The notes beneath the pieces were generated by a model. It was not told the origin of the DNA. It ran no database searches and saw only the letters and a list, made by a program, of their open reading frames with translations. The position numbers and the translations under genes are program-made. This document shows positions 1-9,959 of a DNA stretch of 64,000 nucleotides, piece by piece. How positions within the stretch are numbered: the first letter of the stretch is position 1; each line of letters starts with the position of its first letter. The DNA is from Ypsolopha sequella. Its lineage: Eukaryota; Arthropoda; Insecta; Lepidoptera; Ypsolophidae. The DNA lies in the NCBI GenBank assembly GCA_934047225.1, contig OW203991.1, positions 7,130,001 to 7,194,000 of the forward strand. Reading direction: 5' to 3'.

Positions 1-95
1 TGCTAAAGTTATGAGGCTGTGACATACGGACGGACTGTCAACGGAGTCTCACCATAAAGGTTCCTTTTGTACCTTTTAGGTACTACAGAACCATA
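1..95 (+). repeat. Right end of a Lepidoptera-type interspersed repeat
   Basis: The stretch runs through GCTAAAGTTATGAGGCTGTG, a GGACGGAC run, CGGAGTCTCACC and TTTTAGGTACTACAGAACC. The same order of blocks recurs at 7320-7380, 9960-10046 and 62325-62425, and in reverse at 4838-5053, so this is one end of a dispersed element cut by the window edge. No coding potential is seen. Confidence 0.6.
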
Positions 96-840
96 CAAAT
101 CATCAAATTTGAGAGTGCTGAAGATAAGAAAACAATTCTTTGAAACTGTAACGAGATGTTTTATTGATCGTACAGAACAACCAACTTTTGAAATTACGCA
201 AAAAATGTAAACAACTCTTGAGTCCGAGTATAACTGTACAACAGTAAAATGTAACAGTACTTACTCTTGCAGTCAGACAGAATGTATAGATATATAATGT
301 ACATATTATGTTAATATATAATATATATATATATATAAAAAATAATGCAATTGTATCTACGTATTATTATTTTTTTGTAAGCGTAAGTATGAATCGTATG
401 TAACTAAGTGATTAAATAAAATTTCTTAAGGCGATTACCGTCGCCAAATTAGCAGCTCGATGTTTGTCTGTATGAATATCGATGGAAACGACATTAAAAT
501 AACGTTCAAATCAGTGCACAATGCGTGGTGGCTGTTACGACGCTCGCTGCGTCCTTGAAAGGGCAAAATAGGAGAAAATAATACTTTTCACATGGGCGTC
601 ATTGTTCGATTGAATAATTCTATGTTATATTTATAGCTATCAAGTTTATCTATTTATCAAAGCATAAATGAATTAAATCACCTAAACCGCTTAGGAGCAG
701 TAGGAAATTCAAGCCAAAAAACACCATTCAGTTGAAACAATTTTTCATATAGAAGTTTTGGTGGTACGAAAAAGAAAAATGTTGCATATGTTGTCCCACA
801 GTTGATAATCCATAATACATTTTTTCAATATTTTTGGTTT
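96..840. other. AT-rich sequence without a recognisable gene
   Basis: AT-rich sequence with a short TA dinucleotide run near 320-340. The last part (about 660-840) may be the decayed upstream part of the YqaJ fragment that follows, but I could not find a continuous frame. Confidence 0.3.
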
Positions 841-1200
841 GGCCATAAAAAAGGAGTAGGCTTTAGAAAGTACCCATTTGGCGGTATTAAGGGCCTTAAC
901 TTCAGCTTATCAAATCTTCGTACTGAGCAGGGCACCTTCGCATCGAGACAATGTATAGAGGCAACAAGTACGACAAAACTCGATAAAAACAGTAATTGGT
1001 ATTACCAGGTACAAGGACAGCTTTACGTGACAGAACGGCGATCATATCTCTTTGGCATTTGGGTAGGAGAAAATGAACTTGGACATATGTAACGCATTAC
1101 AAGAGATAATGATTTTTGGATGACGAAGATGGAGAGGAAGCTAATACAATTTTATATAAAATGTGTAATACCAGAGATAGTAAAAGTGATAGTGAAATGA
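841..1200 (+). pseudogene. YqaJ-like exonuclease, C-terminal fragment with an internal stop
   Basis: One frame carries a run typical of the C-terminal half of insect proteins with a YqaJ (lambda-exonuclease-like, PD-(D/E)XK fold) domain. It shows a CIEATSTTKLD segment, then YYQVQGQLYVTERR, which is the conserved beta-strand/helix with the Q-x-Q motif. A TAA at 1090-1092 stops the frame. Directly after it, still in frame, follow RDNDFWMTKMERKL and a tail ending in PEIVKVIVK with a TGA at 1198-1200, as expected for this family. So only one in-frame nonsense codon separates the two halves. The N-terminal part, including the SPDG and E-x-K catalytic motifs, is not visible upstream. It belongs to the same broad family as the gene at 53.5-55.4 kb but is not an obvious copy of it. 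Confidence 0.6.
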
Positions 1201-1522
1201 GTTTATTTGCCAGAACATATAAAAAAAGAAGACACAGTACAACACAAAACAAAATTGCAAAAAGGAGCAAGCTTATCAAATGCTACACGTTGAAGTAACT
1301 TGCAGCTCTGATTTTCAGTTTGCCACATATGAACAAAACACAATAGCAAATAGAAGTAAAACATAATAATTAAGAATTTTAACTAGTACAATTATACTAT
1401 TGACTAAGAAAATAATGAATAATAATAATTTATTCATAAAAATAATATTGAATAATTGAAATAATATTGAAAACACACTAAAAAATAATTAATTTGACAA
1501 TGAATTACAAATAAAATAATTA

Positions 1523-2572
1523 CAGTCTATTCCATTTACGAGGTTACATTTGACACTTCTGAGAACGTAACTCTGCACGTTTCACATAAATTGAAAAAAT
1601 AAATAGTCTTTGATTATGACAGTAAATCACCGTTTGAAAAAACCACAATCAATTCAAAACATTATACAATTAATTCACAAACATAATCAACGTATTTTTT
1701 TTAGATATCGTGCTCAAAATAAGTATAACTTTAAAATAAAATAATATTTGACTGCAAATACGCGTTTACGTTCTATGGTTTATTTTTTACTTTTAAACAT
1801 AGTGACGTAGCTCAAAAAATCTCATAAAATCGGTTAGTTAATCGATTATTCTCTTGTGTACCTAGGTCGTAGGAAATAAAAATCTACTAAAAATATGGTC
1901 CACCTTGCAATCACCATGGTTACCATGGCAATCACGATCAGCCATATTGTTTGTCTGTTCAGTACGGTGCAGAAGCCTTGTATACGTTGCGTGCGTGTGT
2001 TTTCTTCTTGCTTGACCACTAAAAGAACAGTGTTGGGCAGTCAAGCGCGGGAGTTTGTGGTACGCCTACAACATTACTTTGAATGTGAGTTTCAGAATGG
2101 TAGTCCACTCTTTCGTTATCAGTCGAAAAACTGTTTCCCAAATAAGTAAGGAAAAGCATGGTAAAGATATACCAGAAGATAATAAATTAAAATCGCTACT
2201 TAAGAAAAAAGTTAGAAGGTTGATATTGATAGTCACACAAATAAAATGCTGTCGTTGTTGCAAGAAGCATGCTATAACGTTACTGCTGCGAATTGGAATA
2301 GTGTGGTTTTACGAACATTAAATCTAAATTTCGCTGATTGGGACCGAGATGTGCATATCGATGCCCTAATAGATAACCAAATTATAATAAATACGGTGGA
2401 TCCTACAGACGATGGTGAGGGTGATGACGACGATGGTGACAATGAATATGATGCAACGATTTTGAATAGCGAGCACGCATAAGTCGCATGCTGATAAAAT
2501 TGAAAAATAATAGTATTTAATCAAATTAAAAAACTTGACTAAGTAACTTTACCTCGTAAATGGAATAGACTG
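1523..2572 (+). mobile_element. Pogo/Tigger-like TIR transposon, 1.05 kb, degenerate
   Basis: The ends are inverted repeats: CAGTCTATTCCATTTACGAG on the left and its complement CTCGTAAATGGAATAGACTG on the right (20 of 20 bases). TA dinucleotides flank both ends (1521-1522 and 2573-2574), the target duplication used by Tc1/mariner/pogo elements. The right half contains a short reading frame that resembles the acidic tail of pogo-type transposases. At 1,050 bp it is too short for a complete transposase gene, so it is an internally deleted, non-autonomous copy. Confidence 0.7.
2246..2482 (+). pseudogene. Possible transposase C-terminal remnant inside the pogo-like element
   Basis: The frame reads ACYNVTAANW and NFADWDRDVHIDALID, followed by an acidic tail (DDGEGDDDDGDNEYD). 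In pogo/Tigger transposases the region after the DDE domain contains V-T-x-x-x-W segments and ends in an acidic tail, so this would be the last 70 residues or so. No DDE catalytic residues are present. The assignment rests on resemblance plus the TIR/TA context. Confidence 0.4.
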
Positions 2573-2599
2573 TAATGGATGTCATGCAAAAAAAAAATT

Positions 2600-3045
2600 A
2601 GAGAGAAAAGACATGTTCAGAAATGGAATGAATAATAATGGAAATTTACATATAAAGTAATAAAATAAAATAACAACATGGTATAGTAAACCCACGGTAT
2701 ACACGCGGGATGCCTATAAGAACTCTGACTTTGCATGATAATAAAAATAATATTTAATAAGAAAACGTGGATCCTTCACCTATCTCAGAGCAACAATCAA
2801 GCTATGACACCTCGCAACCGGGTCCTAGCACTAGCACACATACAATTGAACAAATCGTGCGACTAAAAATACCGAGTGGGCGAATTTAAAGTATGAAATC
2901 GAAAATACTTCACCAAAAATCAAAAAATAGGTGCGACGAAGAGCGAAGCGAAAAGGAGCGAGTTAGGTTTACATGTAATATAAAATAAGGAGCCGAGCGA
3001 AGCGGAAAAAAATGGGTTTTTTTCGAATCCATTTACTCCACTATA
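2600..3045. other. No gene seen; AT-rich with GAGCGAAGCG-type repeats
   Basis: AT-rich. Near 2935-3010 two related pieces, GAGCGAAGCGAAAAGGAGCG and GAGCCGAGCGAAGCG, occur about 55 bases apart; they look like the end of a dispersed repeat. No frame of interest. Confidence 0.3.
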
Positions 3046-3049
3046 ACGT

Positions 3050-3417
3050 CATCTACGTATTTCATTTTTGAGTAAATGTTTTTTGAGTATTTGATTAAAA
3101 TTCTCACTGAAGGAAAACGCGATTGGATGAAATTTTCTTGATAAAATTTAATTCCGAAAAGACCTCTAAATTGTTTTATTTTTTCATGTAATTCTGAAAT
3201 CCCAACTAATTTCATTGTCAAATTGCATTCAAAATGTGGATATTATGTATTTGTAAAGTCTCCTTGAAAAACTTTTTGACAAAATTGCTTAGTACATTTT
3301 ATATTAATAAAAAACTGACTTTTTTACTACTTTTCCACGAATCCGTCCCACTCGTACTGAGTGTTTTTTCGCATATGGAGTAACAGGGACGCTAAAATTT
3401 TTACGTAGCGCCTTAAA
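3050..3417 (+). repeat. TTAAGGCG-family TIR repeat, diverged copy
   Basis: The right end, with GAATCCGTCCC, GGAGTAACAGGGACGCTAAAA and GCGCCTTAA, matches the right end of the better preserved copy at 38814-39217. Further copies lie reversed at 49483-49896 and partly at 21481-21605. The left end is eroded here. Confidence 0.6.
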
Positions 3418-3611
3418 ATGAAATTGAAACTAAAATAGAAAATTGTTCGCCTGAGAATTATCAACTCAACTCAAATTTGTAATTTCAAGTCGCCGTTTAC
3501 AACATTTTTATTCGCTCACAATCTTTCGCCCACTTAGTATTTTAGTACGCTATATTCAGTATTTTTGACACCATATATTTGAATTTATATTCGCTCATTT
3601 AAATACTACGC

Positions 3612-3757
3612 CTCTAATTTTAGTTTTAGTGCCGTCGAAACCTAAATTATTCCAAAGTAATTTAGCTTCTATTTTTAATACTTATGAACTATTTTGTAAT
3701 AAACAAAATTTAGTTTTGACAGCTCCTAGATTACAATGAAAGCCTTCAGAGTCAGCT
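3612..3757. repeat. Short foldback repeat, related to 40086-40247
   Basis: The stretch begins with TTTTAGTTTTAGTGCCGTC and ends with an inverted counterpart around GACAGCTC...GAAAGCCTTCAGA. It shares AATTTAGCTTCTRTTTTTAA and the AAAACTAAA blocks with the palindromic element at 40086-40247 and with 52770-52830. It is a MITE-like remnant. Confidence 0.4.
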
Positions 3758-3954
3758 TTGTTAGCTCATATGGTTACCAAGTGTATTAAATATTTTTAGC
3801 TGTACTTCCAAATGTTTTACAAGAGCGTGCTTAGATATCGCTCATATGATCCAATGTAATAAACTCCCCTATTTGTACTTACTCGGTTTTTTAGTAGGAA
3901 TAGTTTATGTTGGTTCATTTATCGGAATCAATTCTTATTAGTACGAAGTACAGT

Positions 3955-4235
3955 TACTGGCCCCGAACCTATTTTAATGTACGGCGCGGCGGTCGGTGGC
4001 GAGTCACGTGAGGTCACGATTATAGCCGCTCAGTTGCATCGTAAATAAATACGTCGCGGTGAATTGGCGGGGGCTGAGGTAGCGATAAATACCTACAGGT
4101 CCCGGATAACCTGCCCTTAATGTAAATATTGCTGTGCCCGATAAGGGTAGCCAAGTTTTTAAGTTCTTTTAAAAATGTAACACCTGTGTACACTTAGTTG
4201 CAATAAATGTTTTGAGCTTGAGTTTGAGTTTGAAA
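3955..4235 (+). repeat. Probable retroposon 3' end with a TTGAGT tail
   Basis: A GC-richer block (GGCGCGGCGGTCGGTGGCGA at 3980) leads through AATAAATGTTTTGAGC into a short tail of TTGAGTTTGAGTTTG near 4213-4232. Simple hexamer-like tails of this sort mark the 3' ends of insect non-LTR elements and SINEs. No frame supports a protein, so the family is not known. Confidence 0.35.
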
Positions 4236-4398
4236 GGCGCAAATATGCAGTCCGATCTAAGGGCTGCATACTTGCGCCTCTTATTTCCCTCAGCCACTGC
4301 CGCAGCCGCACCAGCCCTGATGGCAGTAACCCTGGTGTGTCGACACATATTTTATTTTATTTATTGGAACACGGAGTAGAAACAGAAAATGGTACAGA

Positions 4399-4758
4399 TT
4401 TTGTAAGGTAGCACCTGGTTTATTTTGTAAGGTAGAACCTGGTTTATTTTGTAAGCTAGAACCTGGTTTATTTTGTAAGGTAGAAACTGGTTTATTTTGT
4501 AAGGTAGAACCTGGTTTATTTTGTAAGCTAGAACCTGGTTTATTTTGTAAGGTAGAACCTGGCTTCTTTTGTAAGGTAGAACCTGGTTTATTTTGTAAGG
4601 TAGAACCTGGTTTATTTTGTAAGCTAGAACCTGGTTTATTTTGTAAGGTAGAACCTGGTTTATTTTGTAAGCTAGAACCTGGTTTATTTTGTAAGGTAGA
4701 ACCTGGCTTCTTTTGTAAGGTAGAACCTGGTTTATTTTGTAAGGTAGAACCTGGTTTA
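4399..4758. repeat. Minisatellite, 15 x 24 bp, with higher-order structure
   Basis: Fifteen consecutive 24-base units, beginning TTTTGTAAGGTAGAACCTGG and ending TTTA. Three main unit types can be told apart: A (as above), B with TAAGCTAG, and C ending GGCTTC. In order they read A*,A,B,A',A,B,C,A,A,B,A,B,C,A,A. Units 5-9 and 11-15 are the same series (A,B,C,A,A), so there is a six-unit (144 bp) period. The array ends cleanly at 4758. There is no spacer sequence between units, so it is not a CRISPR array. Confidence 0.95.
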
Positions 4759-4837
4759 TTCGTCCAAGAGTAGAACTAATACAGATTATTATATAAGTAT
4801 ACCAGTTTCCTTAACATACTCAGTAATACATAAATAT

Positions 4838-5053
4838 TTTTAGGGTTCCGTACCCAAAGGGTAACCAACGAGACTCTATTACTAAGACTCCACTGTCCGT
4901 CTGTCTGTTCGTCTGTCACCAGGCTGAATCTCTAGAACCGCGATAGTTAGACAGTTGAAATTTTCACAGATGATGTATTTCTGTTGCCGCTTTAACAATA
5001 ACTAAAAAACAGAATAAAATAAATATTTAAGGGGGCACTTGGCCGGTTTTTAT
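4838..5053 (-). repeat. Lepidoptera-type interspersed repeat, reverse copy
   Basis: Read on the minus strand it runs from CCGGCCAAGTGCCCCC through ATTTCAACTGTCTAACTATC and GACAGACGGACAGTGGAGTC to CTTTGGGTACGGAACCCTA. These blocks, in this order, are those of the repeat also seen at 6468, 9960, 40917 and 62325. Confidence 0.6.
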
Positions 5054-5376
5054 TTAGATAGACGCAAACATGAGATACATAAGGATATAATCAATAGTTT
5101 AACTACATAAAAATACAAAATTCTGAACTGTAGACAAATTACACACAACCTAAACATTAAACGTAAAACTAACATGCACATGCACACAATTTGGGTTAGT
5201 AAAATAGTTATATGATTGATTTGATAAGTTACATTATTGTTTGGTGTTATCAAAACCGGAACCTGTTTACTTGAAGGACATACTGAAATCCAAAGACAAT
5301 ATAAACCACTTGTTTGGATATAATCATAGACATAGGATACTTTTTTATATATGGGTATAATCTCAGAACAATACTT

Positions 5377-5531
5377 ATTCTAAGGGTAATACACGAGCAT
5401 CTGTGTACTTACATTTTGTCTGGGCCTCTGCACCGCAATGCTGCGTTTTCTCGCAGTTTCAGGTACGCCGCCAAGAAATCCTGGAACAATCTTCCACCAC
5501 CGATCCGCGATTTGAATGAAACGTTCAAAAA
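5377..5531 (+). pseudogene. LINE reverse transcriptase, extreme C-terminal fragment
   Basis: The frame contains FSRSFRYAAKKSWNNLPPPI followed by RDLNETFK. The pattern Y-A-A-x-x-x-W-N-x-L-P-x-x-I-R is the conserved tail that follows the RT domain in Jockey- and CR1-type non-LTR elements. Only about 50 residues remain before the sequence runs into the foldback element at 5526. A dead fragment. Confidence 0.6.
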
Positions 5532-5981
5532 CTCAAACCCGACTACTGTAATATCACGCTCTAAAAAGTATGAAACAAGAAAATATTCTCATCTGAAATT
5601 GTTTTGTACAAACGAATCAATATTTATCGTCTATTATATAAACAATTTACACGTAATACATTTCAATGTATTTAATAAAAATTCACAGTGATGTTCAGAG
5701 GATTGCCGTGGTCATAAGCCACTTTGCCCTAAAGCATATGATCGCTGACGAATGTATTGTTTTTTTTTTTTAGGGTAGGTGGCATAAGACCACGACTATC
5801 CTCTTAACATCACTATGAATATTTATTAAATACATTGAAATGTATTACGTGTTAGTTGTTTATTTAATAGACGATAAATATTGATATGTTTGTACATAAC
5901 AATATCAGATGAGAATATTTTCTTGTTTCATACTTTTTAGAGCGTGATATTACAATAGTCGGGTTTTAGTTTTTGAACTCA
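5526..5981. mobile_element. Foldback (long inverted repeat) element
   Basis: Two arms of about 200 bases, 5527-5727 and 5785-5981, are reverse complements. Examples are TTCAAAAACTCAAACCCGAC against GTCGGGTTTTAGTTTTTGAA, and GATTGCCGTGGTCATAAGCC against GGCATAAGACCACGACTATC. The arms differ by scattered substitutions and small indels. The central 57 bases include a T-tract. It sits in the LINE remnant at 5377-5531. Confidence 0.8.
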
Positions 5982-6467
5982 TTTTTTATTTAAATTAATG
6001 TGGGCATATAAGTTCGTGAAAAAGTATATGCAGAGCCGCTTTACATATGCATACGTATTTATAAATATATATTTCGGGAAGGATTGGAGTAAAGCTTGAT
6101 TTTATAGAAATTATTCCCAATTATCGGGTGCAGGCAAGCAAAGCCGCAAGCAACAGCTAACAATATATATATATTAGTATATATGAAATGTGCAAATTAA
6201 GCCCTTTCATTTGATACCCAATACGGCATAATTAAGACATATTTTTTTTAGTTCATGACTTTATGCCCTCTAGAGGGCGCTATATTCTTTAATATAACGT
6301 CAATTATCCTTTAATCAACGGACAATCAAGACGCTTCCAACGATACCTCATTTGTCAAATTATGATAAGTAGTTTAGAAGTTATGAGGGAACAGATGAAC
6401 ATTCATACGTACATACATACCGGTCAAAATCATAACCCTCCTTTTTGCTTCGCCGGAGTTGGGTAAA

Positions 6468-7112
6468 AAACTGGCTAAGTGCGAGTCAGACTCGCGTACC
6501 TAGGGTTCCGTATTGTTGATGATAAATTTAATTTTGTTATTATTTATCGTAAATTTCTCAACCGATTTATGTTTCCTGTAATCTTTACAAAAACACATAT
6601 TATTATTACCATGATTTTTTTTTTCATATTTTTCGGTCCAACAGTTTTGGAGATAAGGGGGCATACATTTTTTATGGTTTTTCAAGGATTTCTCGAAATA
6701 GATGCAATTAAATATATCTAAACTATATATTTTTACAATTAGCTTTTTAATACCTACCTACAATTGGATACCCATATTGTATTTTTATTAAATATTTTTT
6801 AAATTTATTTTACTTCTTTTTTATATTTCTCATTTGTGCTCATTTTTTTTAATTGCTATAGTTTTTCTATAGTTATCCAGCTATGATCTATAATCGAGAT
6901 TTTTTTCATATTTTTCGGTTAACCAGTTTCGGAGATAAGAGGGGAGACATACATATTTTTGTGGTTTTTTAAAGATTTCTCGAAACCAGTGCCAGTAAAC
7001 ATATTAAAAGTATATATTTTTACAATTGAATTTTTAATATCTACAATTGGATACCCATATTGTATTTTTAGGATAATTTTTATTTATTTTTCTCACTTTT
7101 GTTTTGAAAATA
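6468..7112 (+). repeat. Lepidoptera-type interspersed repeat with an internal duplication
   Basis: Begins with CTGGCTAAGTGCGAGTCAGA and CTAGGGTTCCGTATTG, the left module of the repeat. Two internal segments of about 200 bases, starting near 6620 and near 6899, are similar to each other: TTTCATATTTTTCGGT, then GGAGATAAG, GATTTCTCGAAA and CAATTGGATACCCATATTGT occur in both. The right module of the repeat appears at 7320-7380 after another insertion. Confidence 0.55.
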
Positions 7113-7245
7113 TTTTATAGCACACCGTGCGTAAAATGACCACTTTACGCACGCGCAGCGTAAAGTCGGCATTTTCCGCACTTGTGCTATAAAAAATTAT
7201 ACGAAACTCGTGCGAGATCGTATCGTAATGTACTATTGAACACTA
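7113..7245. repeat. Short palindromic repeat (TATAGCACACCGTGCG family)
   Basis: Contains TATAGCACACCGTGCGTAAA and, inverted, TTTTCCGCACTTGTGCTATA, followed by GAAACTCGTGCGAGA and GTATCGTAATGTACTATT. A second copy with the same blocks is at 29795-29980. It interrupts the repeat that starts at 6468. Confidence 0.5.
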
Positions 7246-7319
7246 TTTTTTTTACACCGTCATAGGCGGACAAATTAATGGTATTTTTGTGTCAAATTTC
7301 ATGTCTTTATCTTTAACGG

Positions 7320-7470
7320 CGCTAAAGTTATGAGGCTGTGACATATGGACGGACGAACGGACGGACGGACGGACGCACAATATACAATTTCACCAATCCA
7401 GAGAGACTAAAGTCCTAAAATCAAAATGTTAAAACAGAGTTTTATTAAATATCAATTTAACCTTAAACGA
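7320..7470 (+). repeat. Right module of the interspersed repeat, GGAC run
   Basis: GCTAAAGTTATGAGGCTGTG followed by a run of GGAC tetramers matches the start of the window and 62325-62425. No gene. Confidence 0.5.
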
Positions 7471-7562
7471 ACCCTACAACTGATAACGTATTAAAAATCA
7501 ATTTTTGAAGCGCGGTCCCCTCTAAAACAATGGGGCGAAGTTAGCGTTTCGGATCCAGCGGG

Positions 7563-7785
7563 CCTATTATGTATCTCTAGTTGCCTTCTGGACTGGGTGC
7601 CTATCATCAAAAACATAGATATACTATCGAATTCCGATTTCCTAAGGATATGTTCGCACTTGAAGTGACGACACATACTGTTAATAGTTCAATACCCACT
7701 AAAAGCAATTTTGAAATTTCAGTTTTTATCTATGTTTTTGATGATAGGCACCTCGTTCAGTTGGTAACTAAAGATACAGAATAGG
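7563..7785. mobile_element. 223 bp MITE, copy 1 (CCTATTRTGTATCT family)
   Basis: Inverted ends CCTATTATGTATCTCTAGTT and AACTAAAGATACAGAATAGG, and a second inverted pair just inside (CTATCATCAAAAACATAGAT / ATCTATGTTTTTGATGATAG). The copy at 39711-39933 has exactly the same length and only scattered differences. Both arms are internally complementary, so the element can fold on itself. It carries no gene. Confidence 0.85.
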
Positions 7786-7839
7786 GGGGCAGGTAGCCGT
7801 CCCCTCGGTCAGTGCCAATCTGAACGTCGGTGTTGTGCA

Positions 7840-8168
7840 TAGGGTTACCAGGGGTTAAAACTGAAATGCCGCCATACTTGATTAAAACTCAGGAGATTAT
7901 AATTAAACTTTATTAACTGAAAAACCATATTTTGCACTTTATACTTTTGTCCACTGGCAACGGCTTTTGTTTTTGAAAAAAATCACTGTTAAATTGTACA
8001 TATGTCATATTCTTTAATTTATATTGAGTGAGTATTATTGCTTTCATTGACTCAACTGCCAATGTATTTCTTTCCTTCGTCCATTGTGGAATGTCAAAAA
8101 GCCGGTCTTGATTAAAATCCGGCCGGAGTCCGGTTTTAACTCTAAAAAGCCGTCAGATGGTAACCCTA
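7840..8168. mobile_element. hAT-like MITE with an 8 bp target duplication
   Basis: Ends are TAGGGTTACCA and TGGTAACCCTA. The 8 bases outside the left end (7832-7839) and right end (8169-8176) are both GTTGTGCA, a perfect 8 bp target-site duplication as made by hAT transposases. Inner sequence includes CGGCCGGAGTCCGG. No gene. It was inserted about 50 bases upstream of the start codon of the decayed transposase gene that follows. Confidence 0.85.
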
Positions 8169-8217
8169 GTTGTGCATGTGTTTCTCAGTTTTGTGTGAAT
8201 TTAAGTACTTTTTGGTG

Positions 8218-9840
8218 ATGGATTCCTCAAGAATAGGTAATTATTTATATGTCATTTCATTTACATCCACTAATATATTTATGAAGACTAAGTAGTACTG
8301 CATAAAAACACCTTCTATAAATCTACAAAAAAATCCTAAAAAGAATGTTTACATAGTCTTAAAGTACGTAGTCAAGATGAGTCACGTCATGACTTAGCTC
8401 TTATCGTATTCTCATATTGTTAAAGTTTATTAAAAATATATTATTTTTTTGCGAATTATTGCCATTCCAATAATTTCTTATTTATTTCTTTATAGGTGTC
8501 CGAATTCGGCGAAAGTCGAAGTTTGACTTTTGGCGTTCAACCCCGCCCAAAGGCAGTTTAGACCAAGTTATGATATTTGTGAAGTCAATATTTGTTAATT
8601 TGATTCTTCTACAAGACCAGGAAAAGCCCTTGAAGGCGTTTCTAAAAAAGGAATGCGAGAAGATTCGTCTGAAATGGCTTCGTAAACAGAAACGTTTAGA
8701 CTTATTTTTGAATGTTAACGAAGAATGGCTGAATGAAGAATTTTTTACTATGTTGCGAGAGCAGTCCCCAAACCCGAGTTCCAGTGTTGGAAGACCAAAA
8801 AAGACTTTTGAAGACAGTTCGAAGAAAACAAAAAAGCGGAAAATTCAACTTTTGTTGGAAGATTATGACGATGCACAGCTATCTTTTGCAGCACAATTGA
8901 GTGTACGAGCAACTTGGAAAACGTGATGCTGCTAGGTTGATGCAGGAAGTTTCTTCAGCTTAACCAAGACGAGCTATAATAAGAATATACAACACGAGTC
9001 AAAAGAAAGATAGATGGTAAAGTATGCAACGTGCTTTCCGAAAATAAGTCAACTCAGACATGTTTTATCTGCAAAACTACATCCAAGCAGATGAATTCCA
9101 CAACATGAAAATGATGAAAATATGTACCAGTTTGGGATATCTAGCCTTCATGCTTACATCCGCACAATGGAGTGCCTATTAAATATCGCTTACCGAATCG
9201 AAATACGTGAGTGGCAATTAAATGCCAAATAGAGAAAAATAAAGAAGATTTTAAGACGAGGAAGAATGATCATCATCACAAAGAAGTTCAAAGAGATTGG
9301 TCTGATTATAAATAAAGTGAAACCGGGATTTGGAACGAGCAACGATGGTAATACCGCAAGAAGGTTTTTTTTCACAATTACCAAGAAACTTCACGTATCA
9401 CCCGTATCAATCAAAATCTACTATACCGTTTCAGTACGGTTCTTGCAGCCATAGCGTCTGGCTATGAAATTGACCCATACAAATTGAAACACTACTGCTC
9501 TGAAACCCGAAACTTATATCTCACCTTATACCCATGGTACAATATGCCAACTACGGTACATAAGATACTTGTTCACGGAGCAGAGATAATGAGACATTCT
9601 GTAATTCCAATAGGACAAATGTCCGAAGAGGCTTCAGAGGCCAAAAACAAAGAAATCCGCAAGGCAAGACTGGGCCACACCTTGAAAACTTCTCGAATCC
9701 GCACAAATTTCGATTTCAATTAAGTATTTGTTAGGATCATCCGATCCCTTTATATCACTTTTGACAAAACTGCCACTAAAAAGCCTTTTAAAACATAAAA
9801 TTGATATAACTTTTTTGTTGAAATCAGAATAAATTTTTTG
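8218..9840 (+). pseudogene. Decayed Transib/RAG1-type transposase gene, two exons
   Basis: A start codon at 8218 opens a 19-base exon (MDSSRI) with a GTAAT donor. The acceptor TTTATAG at 8495 joins in phase to an exon with FLKKECEKIRLKWL, GRPKKTFEDSS and LSFAAQLSVRAT. One extra T near 8915 breaks the frame, which resumes as GKRDAARLMQEVSS with a TAA. After a gap come KIDGKVCNVLSENKSTQTCF and ICKTTSKQM, HAYIRTMECLLNIAYRI and KPGFGTSNDGNTARRFF. Then come LYPWYNMPTTVHKILVHGAE and PIGQMSEEASEAKNK, and after another shift GSSDPFISLLTKLPLKSL. CxxC plus HxxxxH and the S-E-x-x-x-E-A-x-N-K block match the zinc-binding and third catalytic (Glu) region of RAG1 and Transib. The region that should hold the first catalytic Asp is missing. 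Several frameshifts and stops make it a pseudogene. The superfamily call is from motif memory. Confidence 0.6.
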
Positions 9841-9959
9841 ATATTATAAAAATTGTATTATTTGCTTCCACATCATTACATAATGTGAATTCAAGTGCTA
9901 ATTCCGACTTTAGGTAATTTCTGATCCTTTAAGTCCGAAATATATTTTTGTTTCTCTAG

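Noticed and set aside
1097..1298. Overlapping 60-codon frames on both strands
   Set aside because: They overlap the YqaJ continuation, which explains the openness; no family resemblance of their own.
4399..4758. Regular array resembling CRISPR repeats
   Set aside because: Units follow each other without unique spacers, and the DNA is eukaryotic. It is a plain minisatellite.
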